This document shows, in pieces, positions 1 to 8,018 of a stretch of DNA of 64,000 nt (its first letter is position 1; each line of letters starts with the position of its first letter). The position numbers and the translations under genes are program-made. The stretch is taken from assembly GCF_027497255.1 (NCBI RefSeq), contig NZ_CP114903.1, forward strand, positions 5,270,001 to 5,334,000, in the 5' to 3' direction. Under the pieces are notes generated by a model, which was not told where the DNA came from, searched no databases, and saw nothing but the letters and a program-made list of their open reading frames with translations. Source of the stretch: Micromonospora sp. WMMD882. GTDB taxonomy: Bacteria > Actinomycetota > Actinomycetes > Mycobacteriales > Micromonosporaceae.

Positions 1-65
1 GCCAGCCGGTCGGCCGGCCGTCACTGCGCGCGACGGTTGCCGGTGAAGAGGTATCTGCCACCCAT

Positions 66-92
66 CCTGTCGAGCTGCCCCAGATATGGGGC
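66..92 (+). repeat. Left arm of a 27-base inverted repeat
   Basis: This 27-base segment is the exact reverse complement of 311-337. Each arm contains a small hairpin, GCCCCA-GATA-TGGGGC, and ends in GAGCTGCC. The pairing stops sharply at both outer ends, so the two arms could bound a 272-bp miniature element or be two copies of a dispersed palindromic repeat. Confidence 0.85.
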
Positions 93-242
93 GGTGGCGG
101 CGGTGGAGGCGGCGGGGGCAGCGATCACCGGACGGCGGAGAAGGTCGAGACGGTCGAGACGGCCCGGTCGACAAGAGCGCGATTTCCGCCATGTCGTGGG
201 GTGAGCAGGCCGGGTGACCACCACTTCGGGGTTTTGGGGAGC

Positions 243-288
243 CCTTGCGGCCATCCCGGGTGAGTCCTTGCGGCCATCCCGGGTGAGT
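243..288 (+). repeat. 23-base tandem duplication
   Basis: Two perfect head-to-tail copies, 243-265 and 266-288, with the core GCGGCCATCCCGGGTGAGT. It lies inside the interval bounded by the inverted repeat arms. No gene spans it with any support. Confidence 0.9.
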
Positions 289-310
289 TCTGGGGAGGCA
301 ACCCAGTCGT

Positions 311-337
311 GCCCCATATCTGGGGCAGCTCGACAGG
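311..337 (-). repeat. Right arm of a 27-base inverted repeat
   Basis: Exact reverse complement of 66-92 over 27 bases. The 218 bp between the arms carry the 23-base tandem duplication and no coding signal. Confidence 0.85.
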
Positions 338-776
338 CTTCGCCTCAGGGCACAAGGAAGGGGTGGCCAGGTGAGGCCCTAGGCCCGACAGGGGGATCTC
401 GCTGTCGGTCCGGTCGGATTTGGAGCCGAGTCGGATGCGGAGTCGAGGTCGGAGTAGGAGTCGAAGGGCGGATTCGGGGCCAGCCGGGTCGGTGGTGGTG
501 CGGACCACCGACCCGACGGCCGGTCCGAGGGTGTGATTCTGCTCGCTAGCGGTAGGAGGTGATGTTCCTACCACGGAAGGCCGCCGACGGCGGGGCGACT
601 TGACGGAATCTCGGGGCTTTCGCGGGAAGATTCGTAATTCACGGGATGCGAAGACTACTACCGGGATTCTTCGAGGCGTGCGCGGTCGACTGTTCCGTGC
701 CGCCGATCGGCGCAACCGGACGGACGTACGGAGGATCTCAGCCAACGCTCAGGATCAACGACGTACGGTGTCCTCC

Positions 777-3713
777 ATGCCATCCCTGTCGGCCGCGCGG
801 TTCCGGCGTGCCCTGCCCACCGGTCGCCGGTTCGTCGCCGCCTCGGTGGTGACGGTGCTGGTCGCCGTCGTCGTCGGCTGGGCGGTGTGGCCCGAGCGCC
901 CGTCCTTCACCGTCCGGTCCGCGCTGCTCCCGGTCCCCGCCGGTCCGACCGGCAGCGACCCGTCCCAGGGCGACCCGACCGAGGAAAGCCCGGCGCCGGT
1001 CGCCCTGGACATCTCCTTCTTCCTGCCCAGGGACGCCTCGGCGGCCCGTCGGGCGCCCGCGGTGCTGCTGGCCCACGGCTTCGGCGGCACCAAGGACTCG
1101 GTCCGTGCCGACGCCGAGGAGCTCACCGAGCAGGGCTACGCCGTGCTCACCTGGACCGCGCGTGGGTTCGGCCGCAGCGGTGGGAAGATCCACCTGAACA
1201 GCCCCGAGCACGAGGTACGCGACGCCCAGCGGCTGCTGGACTGGCTCGCCGACCGTCCGGAGGTGCGCGTCGACGCTCCGGGTGACCCGGCGGTGGGCGT
1301 GGTCGGCGGCTCGTACGGCGGCGGGCTGGCCCTGCTGCTGGCGGCGCAGGACCAGCGGGTCGACGCGATCGTGCCGATGATCACCTGGAACGACCTGCCC
1401 CGGGCGTTCCTGCCGGAGAGCACCGGCCGGGCGCCTGTCGACGGGGTCTTCAAGAAGGGTTGGGCCGGGGTCTTCTTCGGCAGCGCGGGCGCGGCCCCCA
1501 CCGGCCTGGCCGGTCGCGCCGACCCCGCAGCGGCCGACAGCGGGGGCGGCGACCCCGGGGAGAGCGCCGGCGAGGGGACCGGTCGCGCCGACGCGGCCGA
1601 AGGCGCCGGGCCGGGCGGGCCGCCGGCCCAGGGTGGCGCGCCCGCCCAGGGTGGCCTGGCAGGCGTGGACCCGGCGTGTGGCCGGTTCGCCGCCGACGTC
1701 TGCGCCGCGTACCTGCGGATCGCCGCCACCGGTCGGGCCGACCAGGCTGCCGTGGATCTGCTGCGCCGGTCCAGCCCGGCGACCGTGCTGGACCGGATCA
1801 AGGCCCCCACCCTGCTGGTGCAGGGGACGGCGGACAGCCTCTTCCCGCTCGCCGAGGCGGACGCCAACGCCCGGGGGATCGCCGCCACCGGCACCCCCGT
1901 CCGGGTCGCCTGGTTCACCGGCGGGCACGACGGCGGCGACGGCCCGAAGTCCGACTCGGACCGGGTGAAGTACCTGACCGTGCAGTGGCTCGACCACTAC
2001 GTCAAGGGCACGGGCGACGCCCCGGGCGACGATTTCACCTGGTCCCGGATCGCCGGTTTCGACGCCCTGGACCGGGGGCTGGTGGCGACCGGTTACCGTG
2101 CCGACGACTACCCGGGCGTCGGCGGTGACGCGCGGCGTGAGGTCACCGTGACCGGGCCGGCCCAGCCGGTCGCCAACCCGCCCGGCGGCAACCCGGCCGC
2201 GCTCTCGTCGCTGCCGCTGGCCGGGCGGTTCTCGTCGTTGCTCGACGGCGTCGCCGGGGACCTGCCCGGGCAGCACGCCCGTTTCGACTCCGCGCCGCTG
2301 GACGAGCCGGTCGACGTGGTCGGCGCGCCCACCGTACGCATCCGGGCCGCCTCCCCGACCGGCGAGGCCGTCCTCTTCGTCAAGCTCTACGACGTCGACC
2401 CGAACGGCGCGGCGAGCCTGCCCAACGGCCTGGTCGCGCCGGTCCGGCTCACCGGCCTGCCCGCGCGGATCGACGACGCCCAGCCGGTCACCGTCACCCT
2501 GCCGGGGATCGTCCGCCGGATCGAGGCCGGGCACCGGGTACGGGTCGTGGTGGCCACCAGCGACCAGGCGTACGCGACGCCGGCCGAGCCCGCCGTGCAC
2601 ACCGTCGCCCTCGGCGACGGGCCGGTGGTGCTGCCCACGGTGGCCGGCGAGCCGATCCCCACCACCGCCGTGCTGTGGCGCTGGGTGCTGGCCGGGCTGC
2701 TCGCCGCCATCGTCGTCGGGCTCGTCGTGGTCGTCGCCGTGCTGCGCCGCCGGCACCGCCGCCACGACACCTCGGTCCATCCCGCGTACGCGGACACGCC
2801 GCTGGCCGTGCGTCAGCTCCGCAAGGAGTACGCCGACGGCTTCGTCGCCGTGTCGAACGTCGACTTCGAGGTGCACCCCGGTCAGGTGGTGGGGCTGCTC
2901 GGGCCGAACGGCGCCGGCAAGACCACCACGCTGCGGGTGCTGATGGGGTTGACCCAGCCGACCGCCGGGGAGATCTACGTCTTCGGGCGTCGGCTGGTCC
3001 CCGGCTCGCCGGTGCTGTCCCGGATCGGCTCCCTGGTCGAGGGGCCGGGTTTCCTGCCGCACCTGTCCGGCCTGGAGAACCTGAAGGCGTACTGGCGGGC
3101 CACCGGGCGACCGGAGGCGGAGGCGCGGTTCGCCGAGGCGCTGGAGATCGCCGGTCTGGGCGACTCGGTGCACCGCCGGACGAAGAAGTACAGCCACGGC
3201 ATGCGGCAGCGGCTCGCCATCGCGCAGGCCATGCTCGGCCTGCCCGAGCTGCTGGTGCTGGACGAGCCGACGGACGGGCTCGACCCGCCGCAGATCGCCG
3301 AGATGCGCCGGGTGCTCCAGCGGTACGCCACCGACGGCCGGGCGGTGCTGGTCTCCAGTCACCTGCTCGCCGAGGTGGAGCAGACCTGCACCCACGCGGT
3401 GGTGGTGAACAAGGGGCGGATCGTAGCCTCCGGCCCGGTCGAGGAGATCGTCGGCGAGTCGCCGAGCGTGCTGTTCGACGTCTCCGACCCGGCCGCCGCG
3501 CGAACCGTGCTGGCCGGGCTGGACGGCGTGCGGGTGCTGCCCGACGCCGACGGTCAGCTCGTGGTGGACACCGACGGCGCCGCCCGCAGCGAGGTGGTCG
3601 CCGAGCTGGTGCGGGCCGGGGTCGGGGTGAACCGGGTGGTGCCGCGGCGTCGCCTGGAGGACGCGTTCCTCGCCCTGGTCGGCGAGAACTCTCGGGGAAG
3701 CGGAGACCGGTGA
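777..3713 (+). CDS. Membrane fusion: X-Pro dipeptidyl-peptidase-like hydrolase joined to ABC transporter ATPase
   Basis: This 978-residue protein joins two functions. A membrane segment (about 19-38) leads into an alpha/beta hydrolase of the CocE/S15 type: GGSYGG carries the likely nucleophile Ser179, GTAD gives Asp353 and GGHDGG gives His384. A Gly/Ala/Pro-rich insert (240-297) interrupts it, and a beta-rich X-Pro peptidase C-terminal domain follows (about 450-620). A second membrane segment (632-656) precedes a complete ABC ATPase: Walker A GPNGAGKT at 709-716, signature SHGMRQ near 806, Walker B LLVLDEP near 825 and the SH switch at 861. The topology suggests the hydrolase faces outside and the ATPase the cytoplasm. 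The ATG at 777 is chosen because it directly precedes the basic/hydrophobic signal anchor; an in-frame TTG at 600 adds an unlikely tail. The stop overlaps the permease start (TGATG). The transported substrate is unknown. Confidence 0.9.
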   Translation: MPSLSAARFRRALPTGRRFVAASVVTVLVAVVVGWAVWPERPSFTVRSALLPVPAGPTGSDPSQGDPTEESPAPVALDISFFLPRDASAARRAPAVLLAHGFGGTKDSVRADAEELTEQGYAVLTWTARGFGRSGGKIHLNSPEHEVRDAQRLLDWLADRPEVRVDAPGDPAVGVVGGSYGGGLALLLAAQDQRVDAIVPMITWNDLPRAFLPESTGRAPVDGVFKKGWAGVFFGSAGAAPTGLAGRADPAAADSGGGDPGESAGEGTGRADAAEGAGPGGPPAQGGAPAQGGLAGVDPACGRFAADVCAAYLRIAATGRADQAAVDLLRRSSPATVLDRIKAPTLLVQGTADSLFPLAEADANARGIAATGTPVRVAWFTGGHDGGDGPKSDSDRVKYLTVQWLDHYVKGTGDAPGDDFTWSRIAGFDALDRGLVATGYRADDYPGVGGDARREVTVTGPAQPVANPPGGNPAALSSLPLAGRFSSLLDGVAGDLPGQHARFDSAPLDEPVDVVGAPTVRIRAASPTGEAVLFVKLYDVDPNGAASLPNGLVAPVRLTGLPARIDDAQPVTVTLPGIVRRIEAGHRVRVVVATSDQAYATPAEPAVHTVALGDGPVVLPTVAGEPIPTTAVLWRWVLAGLLAAIVVGLVVVVAVLRRRHRRHDTSVHPAYADTPLAVRQLRKEYADGFVAVSNVDFEVHPGQVVGLLGPNGAGKTTTLRVLMGLTQPTAGEIYVFGRRLVPGSPVLSRIGSLVEGPGFLPHLSGLENLKAYWRATGRPEAEARFAEALEIAGLGDSVHRRTKKYSHGMRQRLAIAQAMLGLPELLVLDEPTDGLDPPQIAEMRRVLQRYATDGRAVLVSSHLLAEVEQTCTHAVVVNKGRIVASGPVEEIVGESPSVLFDVSDPAAARTVLAGLDGVRVLPDADGQLVVDTDGAARSEVVAELVRAGVGVNRVVPRRRLEDAFLALVGENSRGSGDR

Positions 3714-4582
3714 TGGCGGACCTGTCCACGGTGGGCGCGGCCCCCGGTTACCGGCCTTCGGCCACCCTGCCGTTGCGGGCGGAGTTCCGCCGGCAGGCGT
3801 CCCGACGGCGTACCCAGTTGGCGCTCGGGTTCATGGTGCTGCTGCCGTTGATCATCCTGATCGCGTTCCAGTTCGACGCCGGTGACGACGACGACAACGG
3901 CGGCGGCGAGTTCGCCAGCCTGGTCGAGTTCGCCACCACCGGCGGACTGAACTTCACCCTCTTCACGATCTTCGTGTCGGCGTCGTTCCTGCTGGTCGTG
4001 GTGGTGGCGCTGTTCTGCGGGGACACCGTGGCCAGTGAGGCGAGCTGGGGGAGCCTGCGTTACCTGCTGGCCGTCCCGGTGCCCCGGGCCCGGCTGCTGA
4101 CGGTGAAGCTGCTGGTCGCGTTGGCGTACTCGGGGCTGGCCCTGCTGACCCTCGCCGGCACCGCGCTGCTCGTCGGCACGCTCCGGTACGGCTGGTCGCC
4201 GCTGCGCAGCCTGGTCGCCGCGGAGCTGCCCCCGGGGGAGGGGCTGCTGCGGCTGCTGGCCGTGCTCGGCTACCTGGCGGTCGTCCTGCTGGTGGTGGCC
4301 GGTCTGGCGTTCCTGCTGTCGGTGGTCACCGACGCGGCGCTCGGCGCGGTCGGCGGCGCGGTGCTGCTGTGGATCCTGTCCAGCATCCTCGACCAGATCA
4401 CCGCGCTCGGCGCCTTGCGGAACTTCCTGCCCACCCACTACAGCACCGCCTGGCTGGGCCTGCTGTCGACGCCGGTGCAGACCGACGACGTGGTGCTGGG
4501 CTGCATCTCCGCGGTCTGCTACGCCACCCTGTTCTGGGGGATCGCCTACTGGCGCTTCACCCGTAAGGACGTCACGAGCTGA
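3713..4582 (+). CDS. ABC-2 type transporter permease
   Basis: A 289-residue multi-spanning protein that should form the channel of the exporter powered by the preceding fusion ATPase. Hydrophobic segments lie near residues 38-55, 85-105, 135-160, 180-210, 215-235 and 260-280. The motif SEASWGSLRYLL after the second segment matches the usual ABC-2 permease pattern, in which the protein retains a charged loop before a transmembrane pair. A short acidic stretch (DAGDDDDNGGGE) follows the first segment. The ATG shares an A with the stop of the fusion gene, so the two are translationally coupled. Confidence 0.85.
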   Translation: MADLSTVGAAPGYRPSATLPLRAEFRRQASRRRTQLALGFMVLLPLIILIAFQFDAGDDDDNGGGEFASLVEFATTGGLNFTLFTIFVSASFLLVVVVALFCGDTVASEASWGSLRYLLAVPVPRARLLTVKLLVALAYSGLALLTLAGTALLVGTLRYGWSPLRSLVAAELPPGEGLLRLLAVLGYLAVVLLVVAGLAFLLSVVTDAALGAVGGAVLLWILSSILDQITALGALRNFLPTHYSTAWLGLLSTPVQTDDVVLGCISAVCYATLFWGIAYWRFTRKDVTS

Positions 4583-4619
4583 GCCGGATCCGTCGTCGCT
4601 GCCGGATCTCCGTCCCCGG

Positions 4620-5987
4620 TCACCGGCAGGTATCGGTGCCGAAGTCGGAGAAGGTCTGGCCCTGGATCGGTAGGAAACGCCACTGGTAGCCGTCGGCCAG
4701 CAGGTTCACCCACAGCACGCCGTGCGTGGTGCCGTTGCGGACCTCGCTGTTCGGGACGACCGTCCCGAAGTCCGCCTGGAGGGAACGACCGCCGGTGCCG
4801 ACGACGAACTGGCGGATGCCACGGATCGGGTCGGCGGCCCGGGTCGGGGTCTGCGGGGCGAACCGCTCGTACTGGTGGGCGTGTCCGCTGATGACGATCT
4901 CGGCGCGATCGTCGTAGAGCGCCTGGAACAGGGGGAGGACCTCCGGCCGTTGCCGTTCGCCCGAGCTGAACACCGGGTGGTGCCAGTACGCCAGGGTGCA
5001 CCGGGCGGGGTTCGCGGCCAGGTCGGCGCGGAGCCACCGCTCCTGCGGCGAGCCGACGTGGCAGCCGCCGACCCGTGAGCAGTTCGAGTTCAGCACGACG
5101 ATGTGCCAGCGTCCGCCGGCCAGGTCGTAGGAGTAGTAGCCCTTGTCGGGGGCGCCCGCCGCTGCCCCGAAGTACCCGAAGTACCCGGCGGCGTTCGGTG
5201 TCAGGTACTCGTGGTTGCCCACCGCCGGGCGGGTACGGCTCTTGTGCCGTCCCCAGGTCGGGCCGTAGCAGTTGGCGTACTCGGCGGCGGTGCCGGTCTC
5301 GTAGACGGTGTCGCCGACGGCGGCGACGGTGCCGGGCTCACGGTCGAGGATCCGCGCGGTCTGCTCGTCCTGGTCCCGACCGCAGACGGCGATGTCACCG
5401 GCGGCGAGGAGCACGTTCTGGTTCGAAACGGGCGGACCGGTGTCCACGATCAGTTGCGGCCCGTTGGGGAAGTTCTCCCGGCTGTCGTAGTAGGCGCCGT
5501 CCGGGTCGGTGGAGGAGATCCGGAAGCTGACGATCAGGTTGCCGGTGATCGCCGGGGTGACGTCCGCCTCGTACCAGCCGTCAGGCCGGACCGCGCCGAA
5601 CATGGACAGCGGCGTGCCGATCGGCGCCGGGCGGTTGGCGGCCCGCAGGGTCGTCTCGACCCAGTTGTTGGCGACCTGCTCCACGGTGCCGCCGGTGGGA
5701 CTGCCGGCGTGACCGACGTCCCGGGTGTGCAGCCGGAGCCGGGCGTGGGTGACGGGCTCGGTCATGCCGGTGACGACGAACGAGACGTACGACATCCGGG
5801 TCGGCCCGGCGGCCACCGCGAGCACCTTCGTGGTGTCGTAGTTGGTGTTCGGGGAGGCCAGGTTCACGTACGAGTCGTTGCTGGCGTAGAAGAGCGAGGT
5901 GGCGACGGCGCCGGCGGGCACGGCGAGGCCGAACGTGACCGCGAGGACCATGACGGTCAGCGATACGAGGTAACGGGATCCGGGCAC
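4620..5987 (-). CDS. Secreted metallophosphoesterase with DNRLRE/CBM96-like domain
   Basis: A 455-residue exported protein. A signal peptide (about residues 1-28) ends at AGAVA. A DNRLRE-type beta domain follows (about 30-165), a module often used for attachment or protein-carbohydrate contact outside the cell. The C-terminal calcineurin-like phosphoesterase domain shows the metal-binding set GDI, GDTVY, GNHEY, WHHP and GHAHQYER in the expected order. The GTG start at 5987 is supported by GGAGGA six bases upstream and by the signal peptide. The open frame extends further upstream without merit. The likely role is hydrolysis of extracellular phosphate esters or nucleotides. No PHO box is evident at its start. 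Confidence 0.9.
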   Translation of the reverse strand: MPGSRYLVSLTVMVLAVTFGLAVPAGAVATSLFYASNDSYVNLASPNTNYDTTKVLAVAAGPTRMSYVSFVVTGMTEPVTHARLRLHTRDVGHAGSPTGGTVEQVANNWVETTLRAANRPAPIGTPLSMFGAVRPDGWYEADVTPAITGNLIVSFRISSTDPDGAYYDSRENFPNGPQLIVDTGPPVSNQNVLLAAGDIAVCGRDQDEQTARILDREPGTVAAVGDTVYETGTAAEYANCYGPTWGRHKSRTRPAVGNHEYLTPNAAGYFGYFGAAAGAPDKGYYSYDLAGGRWHIVVLNSNCSRVGGCHVGSPQERWLRADLAANPARCTLAYWHHPVFSSGERQRPEVLPLFQALYDDRAEIVISGHAHQYERFAPQTPTRAADPIRGIRQFVVGTGGRSLQADFGTVVPNSEVRNGTTHGVLWVNLLADGYQWRFLPIQGQTFSDFGTDTCR

Positions 5988-6167
5988 GGGGCGTCCTCCG
6001 TGGTCTCCGTCCCGGTCTGTCCGGAAGCGGTGAGGACAGTCAACCCCGCCGGACGTGATCGTGTCCGCAATGCCGGGTGGGCGGGCGTTGCCGCCAGGGT
6101 GACGGTCGAGGTGTTTGTCTGACGCCCTGGCCGCCGTCACCCACCTCGACTTCGGAACGGAGTCATC

Positions 6168-6998
6168 GTGAGAGTTCCCGGGATTCCCTTCGTGCAGGGC
6201 CGCAACGTCTACCCGGACCGGGACGGTCTGAAGTACGGCATCGCGATCCACGCCACCGCCAACACCGCCACCGCCGAGCAGGAGGCGTCGTACGCGACCA
6301 GACGCACCGACGGCGTCAGCGCCCACTTCTACGTGGACTCCGACTCGATCGTGCAGTCGCTGGACACGGACGTCCGGGCCGGCCACGCCGGTTCCGGCAC
6401 CGGCAACGAGAACGCCATCGCGATCGAGATCACCGGCCTCGCCGGCAGCTCCCGACAGTGGTGGCTGGCCAACGTCGCCTGGGGCCGGCTCGCCACGGTG
6501 CTGGCGACGCTCTGCCGCCACCATGGCGTCGCGGTGCGGCGGGCCACCGTCGCCGAGATGGTGGCCAACCCCCGGGTGCGGGCCTTCTACGGGCACAACG
6601 ACATGCGGTTGGCCTGGGGCGGCACCACACACACCGACCCGGGGCCGAACTTTCCCTGGGACCACCTGCTCGCCACCGTGGCGAGCGCTCTCGACAGCGA
6701 GGACGACATGACACCCGCTCAGTTCCTGGCCATCCTGCAGGACCCCGCCGTCGCGCGCGCCATGCGCGCCCTGCCCTGGCAGTACGACGGACGGGGCATC
6801 CCGCCGAACTACAACACCCTGAACGTGCTCAACGAGACCCTGGAGAACACCCGCGCCCTGGTCGGCCGCAATGTCAGCGAGGAGGTCGTGCGGGCGGTGC
6901 TGACCGCCCTCAGCCCGGAGGCGATCGCCGCGGCGGTGCCTCCGGACCTGGCGAAGAAGCTGGCCGACGAGCTCGCCGCCCGGCTGGCCGTGACCTGA
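6168..6998 (+). CDS. N-acetylmuramoyl-L-alanine amidase, endolysin-like
   Basis: A 276-residue amidase_2/PGRP-family protein that should cleave the amide bond between muramic acid and the stem peptide. The first zinc ligand candidate is His28 in IAIHAT, and THTDPGP supplies His155 and Asp157. The pattern SAHFYVDSD and the AGHAG motif are also typical of the family. The C-terminal 100 residues are helical and charged with no recognised wall-binding repeat. No signal peptide is visible, which is usual for phage endolysins. No phage structural genes flank it, so it may be a domesticated phage gene. GTG start with GGAG five bases upstream. Confidence 0.85.
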   Translation: MRVPGIPFVQGRNVYPDRDGLKYGIAIHATANTATAEQEASYATRRTDGVSAHFYVDSDSIVQSLDTDVRAGHAGSGTGNENAIAIEITGLAGSSRQWWLANVAWGRLATVLATLCRHHGVAVRRATVAEMVANPRVRAFYGHNDMRLAWGGTTHTDPGPNFPWDHLLATVASALDSEDDMTPAQFLAILQDPAVARAMRALPWQYDGRGIPPNYNTLNVLNETLENTRALVGRNVSEEVVRAVLTALSPEAIAAAVPPDLAKKLADELAARLAVT

Positions 6999-7032
6999 CC
7001 GGTCAGCGGTCACGGACGCCGAGACGGCGGTG

Positions 7033-7758
7033 TCAGGCGGCCACCGCGAGGACGGCCAGCAGCGCGCCGACCAGCAGGGCCGGCCCGAACGGCACGCTCG
7101 ACCGCCAGCCGATCCGGCGGGCGCCCAGCAGCACCAGCAGCACGGGCACGTTCACCACCCAGGGCAGCACCAGGCACAGCACCACCGCGTCCCAGCCGAG
7201 CCAGCCCAGGTGGAAACCGAGCAGCGCGCCCACCTTGGCGTCGCCGAAACCGAAACCGGCCCGGGGCAGCAGCACCAGCCCGGTGAGCAGCAGCCCGACC
7301 AGCAGGCCGCCGAGCAGCGCCCTCAGCCAGTCGTCCCACCGGCCGGTGACCAGGGCGACCACGGCGAACAGCGTCGGGGCGGCGGCCAGCGCCGGCAGCA
7401 CCACCTGGTCGGGCAGCCGGTGGCAGGCGACGTCGACGACGGCCAGCAGCACGCCGAGCACGGCCAGCGCGAGGAACAGCGGGAGCACGGCCACCGGGCC
7501 GAGCGCCGCGCCGAGCAGGCCGCCGGCCAGCCCGGCGAGCACGGCGGTCGACCAGCGGGGCACGCCCGTACGGTGTCCGCAGGCGGGCCGGCGTAGCCAG
7601 CCGGCCGCCCCCGGGGGCAGCGGGCCCCCGCACCGCGCGCAGTCCGGCCGGGCCGGGGCCCCGTACGGCACGGCGAGCCGGTACGCCACCGGGGGCAGCA
7701 GGGCGCCCGCCGCCGCGCACCCGAGCGCGGCCGATCCGACCACCACCCACGCCGACAT
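7033..7758 (-). CDS. A24 family prepilin peptidase
   Basis: A 241-residue polytopic membrane aspartyl protease that would process type IV pilin-like signal peptides. The two active-site aspartates sit in VVDVACHRLPD and GFGFGDAKVGALLG, the second being the family hallmark GxGD. An N-terminal cysteine cluster (CARCGGPLP, and CGH) resembles the zinc-binding loop of longer PilD-type enzymes. About seven hydrophobic segments are visible. No pilin or pilus assembly gene lies nearby, so its substrates are encoded elsewhere. ATG start at 7758; no strong ribosome-binding site is seen. Confidence 0.85.
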   Translation of the reverse strand: MSAWVVVGSAALGCAAAGALLPPVAYRLAVPYGAPARPDCARCGGPLPPGAAGWLRRPACGHRTGVPRWSTAVLAGLAGGLLGAALGPVAVLPLFLALAVLGVLLAVVDVACHRLPDQVVLPALAAAPTLFAVVALVTGRWDDWLRALLGGLLVGLLLTGLVLLPRAGFGFGDAKVGALLGFHLGWLGWDAVVLCLVLPWVVNVPVLLVLLGARRIGWRSSVPFGPALLVGALLAVLAVAA

Positions 7759-7873
7759 GCGCCGCACCCTATCTTCACCGGGTCGGCGCGGGCAGGGGCG
7801 TGGCTCACAGGGTGGGAAGGGTGTTCGGCGGCCGGGGGTGGACGCCCGTAGACTCGGCGGCACAACTGCATAC

Positions 7874-8005
7874 CTCATCCAGAGGGGCTGAGGGATACGG
7901 CCCGACGACGCCCCGGCAACCACCCCGCGCGCTCAGAGTTGAGCGCCGCGCGGGGCAGGTGCCAAATCCGTCCCCGCCGCAGGGTGCGACGTGGGGAAAG
8001 ATGAG
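7874..8005 (+). promoter_or_regulatory. SAM-I (S-box) riboswitch upstream of threonine synthase
   Basis: The leader matches the S-box layout. P1 pairs CTCATC (7874-7879) with GATGAG (8000-8005). Diagnostic conserved blocks are AGAGGGGCTGAGGGA after P1, CCGGCAACC near 7913, a variable GC-rich hairpin, GGTGCCAAATCC near 7959-7969, and GGGGAAAGATGAG closing the aptamer. The P1 3' strand contains an in-frame ATG (8001-8003) and abuts the ribosome-binding site AGAGGA (8004-8009) of threonine synthase, so control is probably translational. I see no intrinsic terminator between aptamer and gene. A -10-like TAGACT lies at 7849-7854. Confidence 0.93.
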
Positions 8006-8018
8006 AGGACTCCTCGAC

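Larger units (their letters stand above)
1..776. other. Gene-free leading region with repeats
   Basis: I see no convincing gene in this stretch. Open frames on both strands are short of domain signals and rich in Arg/Pro/Ser, as expected for random high-GC DNA. It contains a perfect 27-base inverted repeat pair (66-92 and 311-337) and a perfect 23-base tandem duplication (243-288), described separately. The final part must hold the promoter for the hydrolase-ABC fusion gene that starts at 777, but I could not pick a confident -35/-10 pair. Confidence 0.6.

Noticed and set aside
125..745. 206-codon open frame on the minus strand
   Set aside because: Arg/Pro/Ser-rich with no domain, and it runs through the 27-base inverted repeats and tandem duplication.
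738..3395. 885-codon open frame antisense to the hydrolase-ABC fusion
   Set aside because: It is the usual high-GC shadow of a real gene; repetitive Gln/Arg/Gly content, no motifs.
6168..6998. Prophage marked by the endolysin-like amidase
   Set aside because: No phage structural, holin or integrase genes flank it; neighbours are ordinary chromosomal genes.
5988..7013. Upstream extension of the metallophosphoesterase frame
   Set aside because: It overlaps the amidase gene, has no signal peptide, and a strong ribosome-binding site supports the start at 5987.
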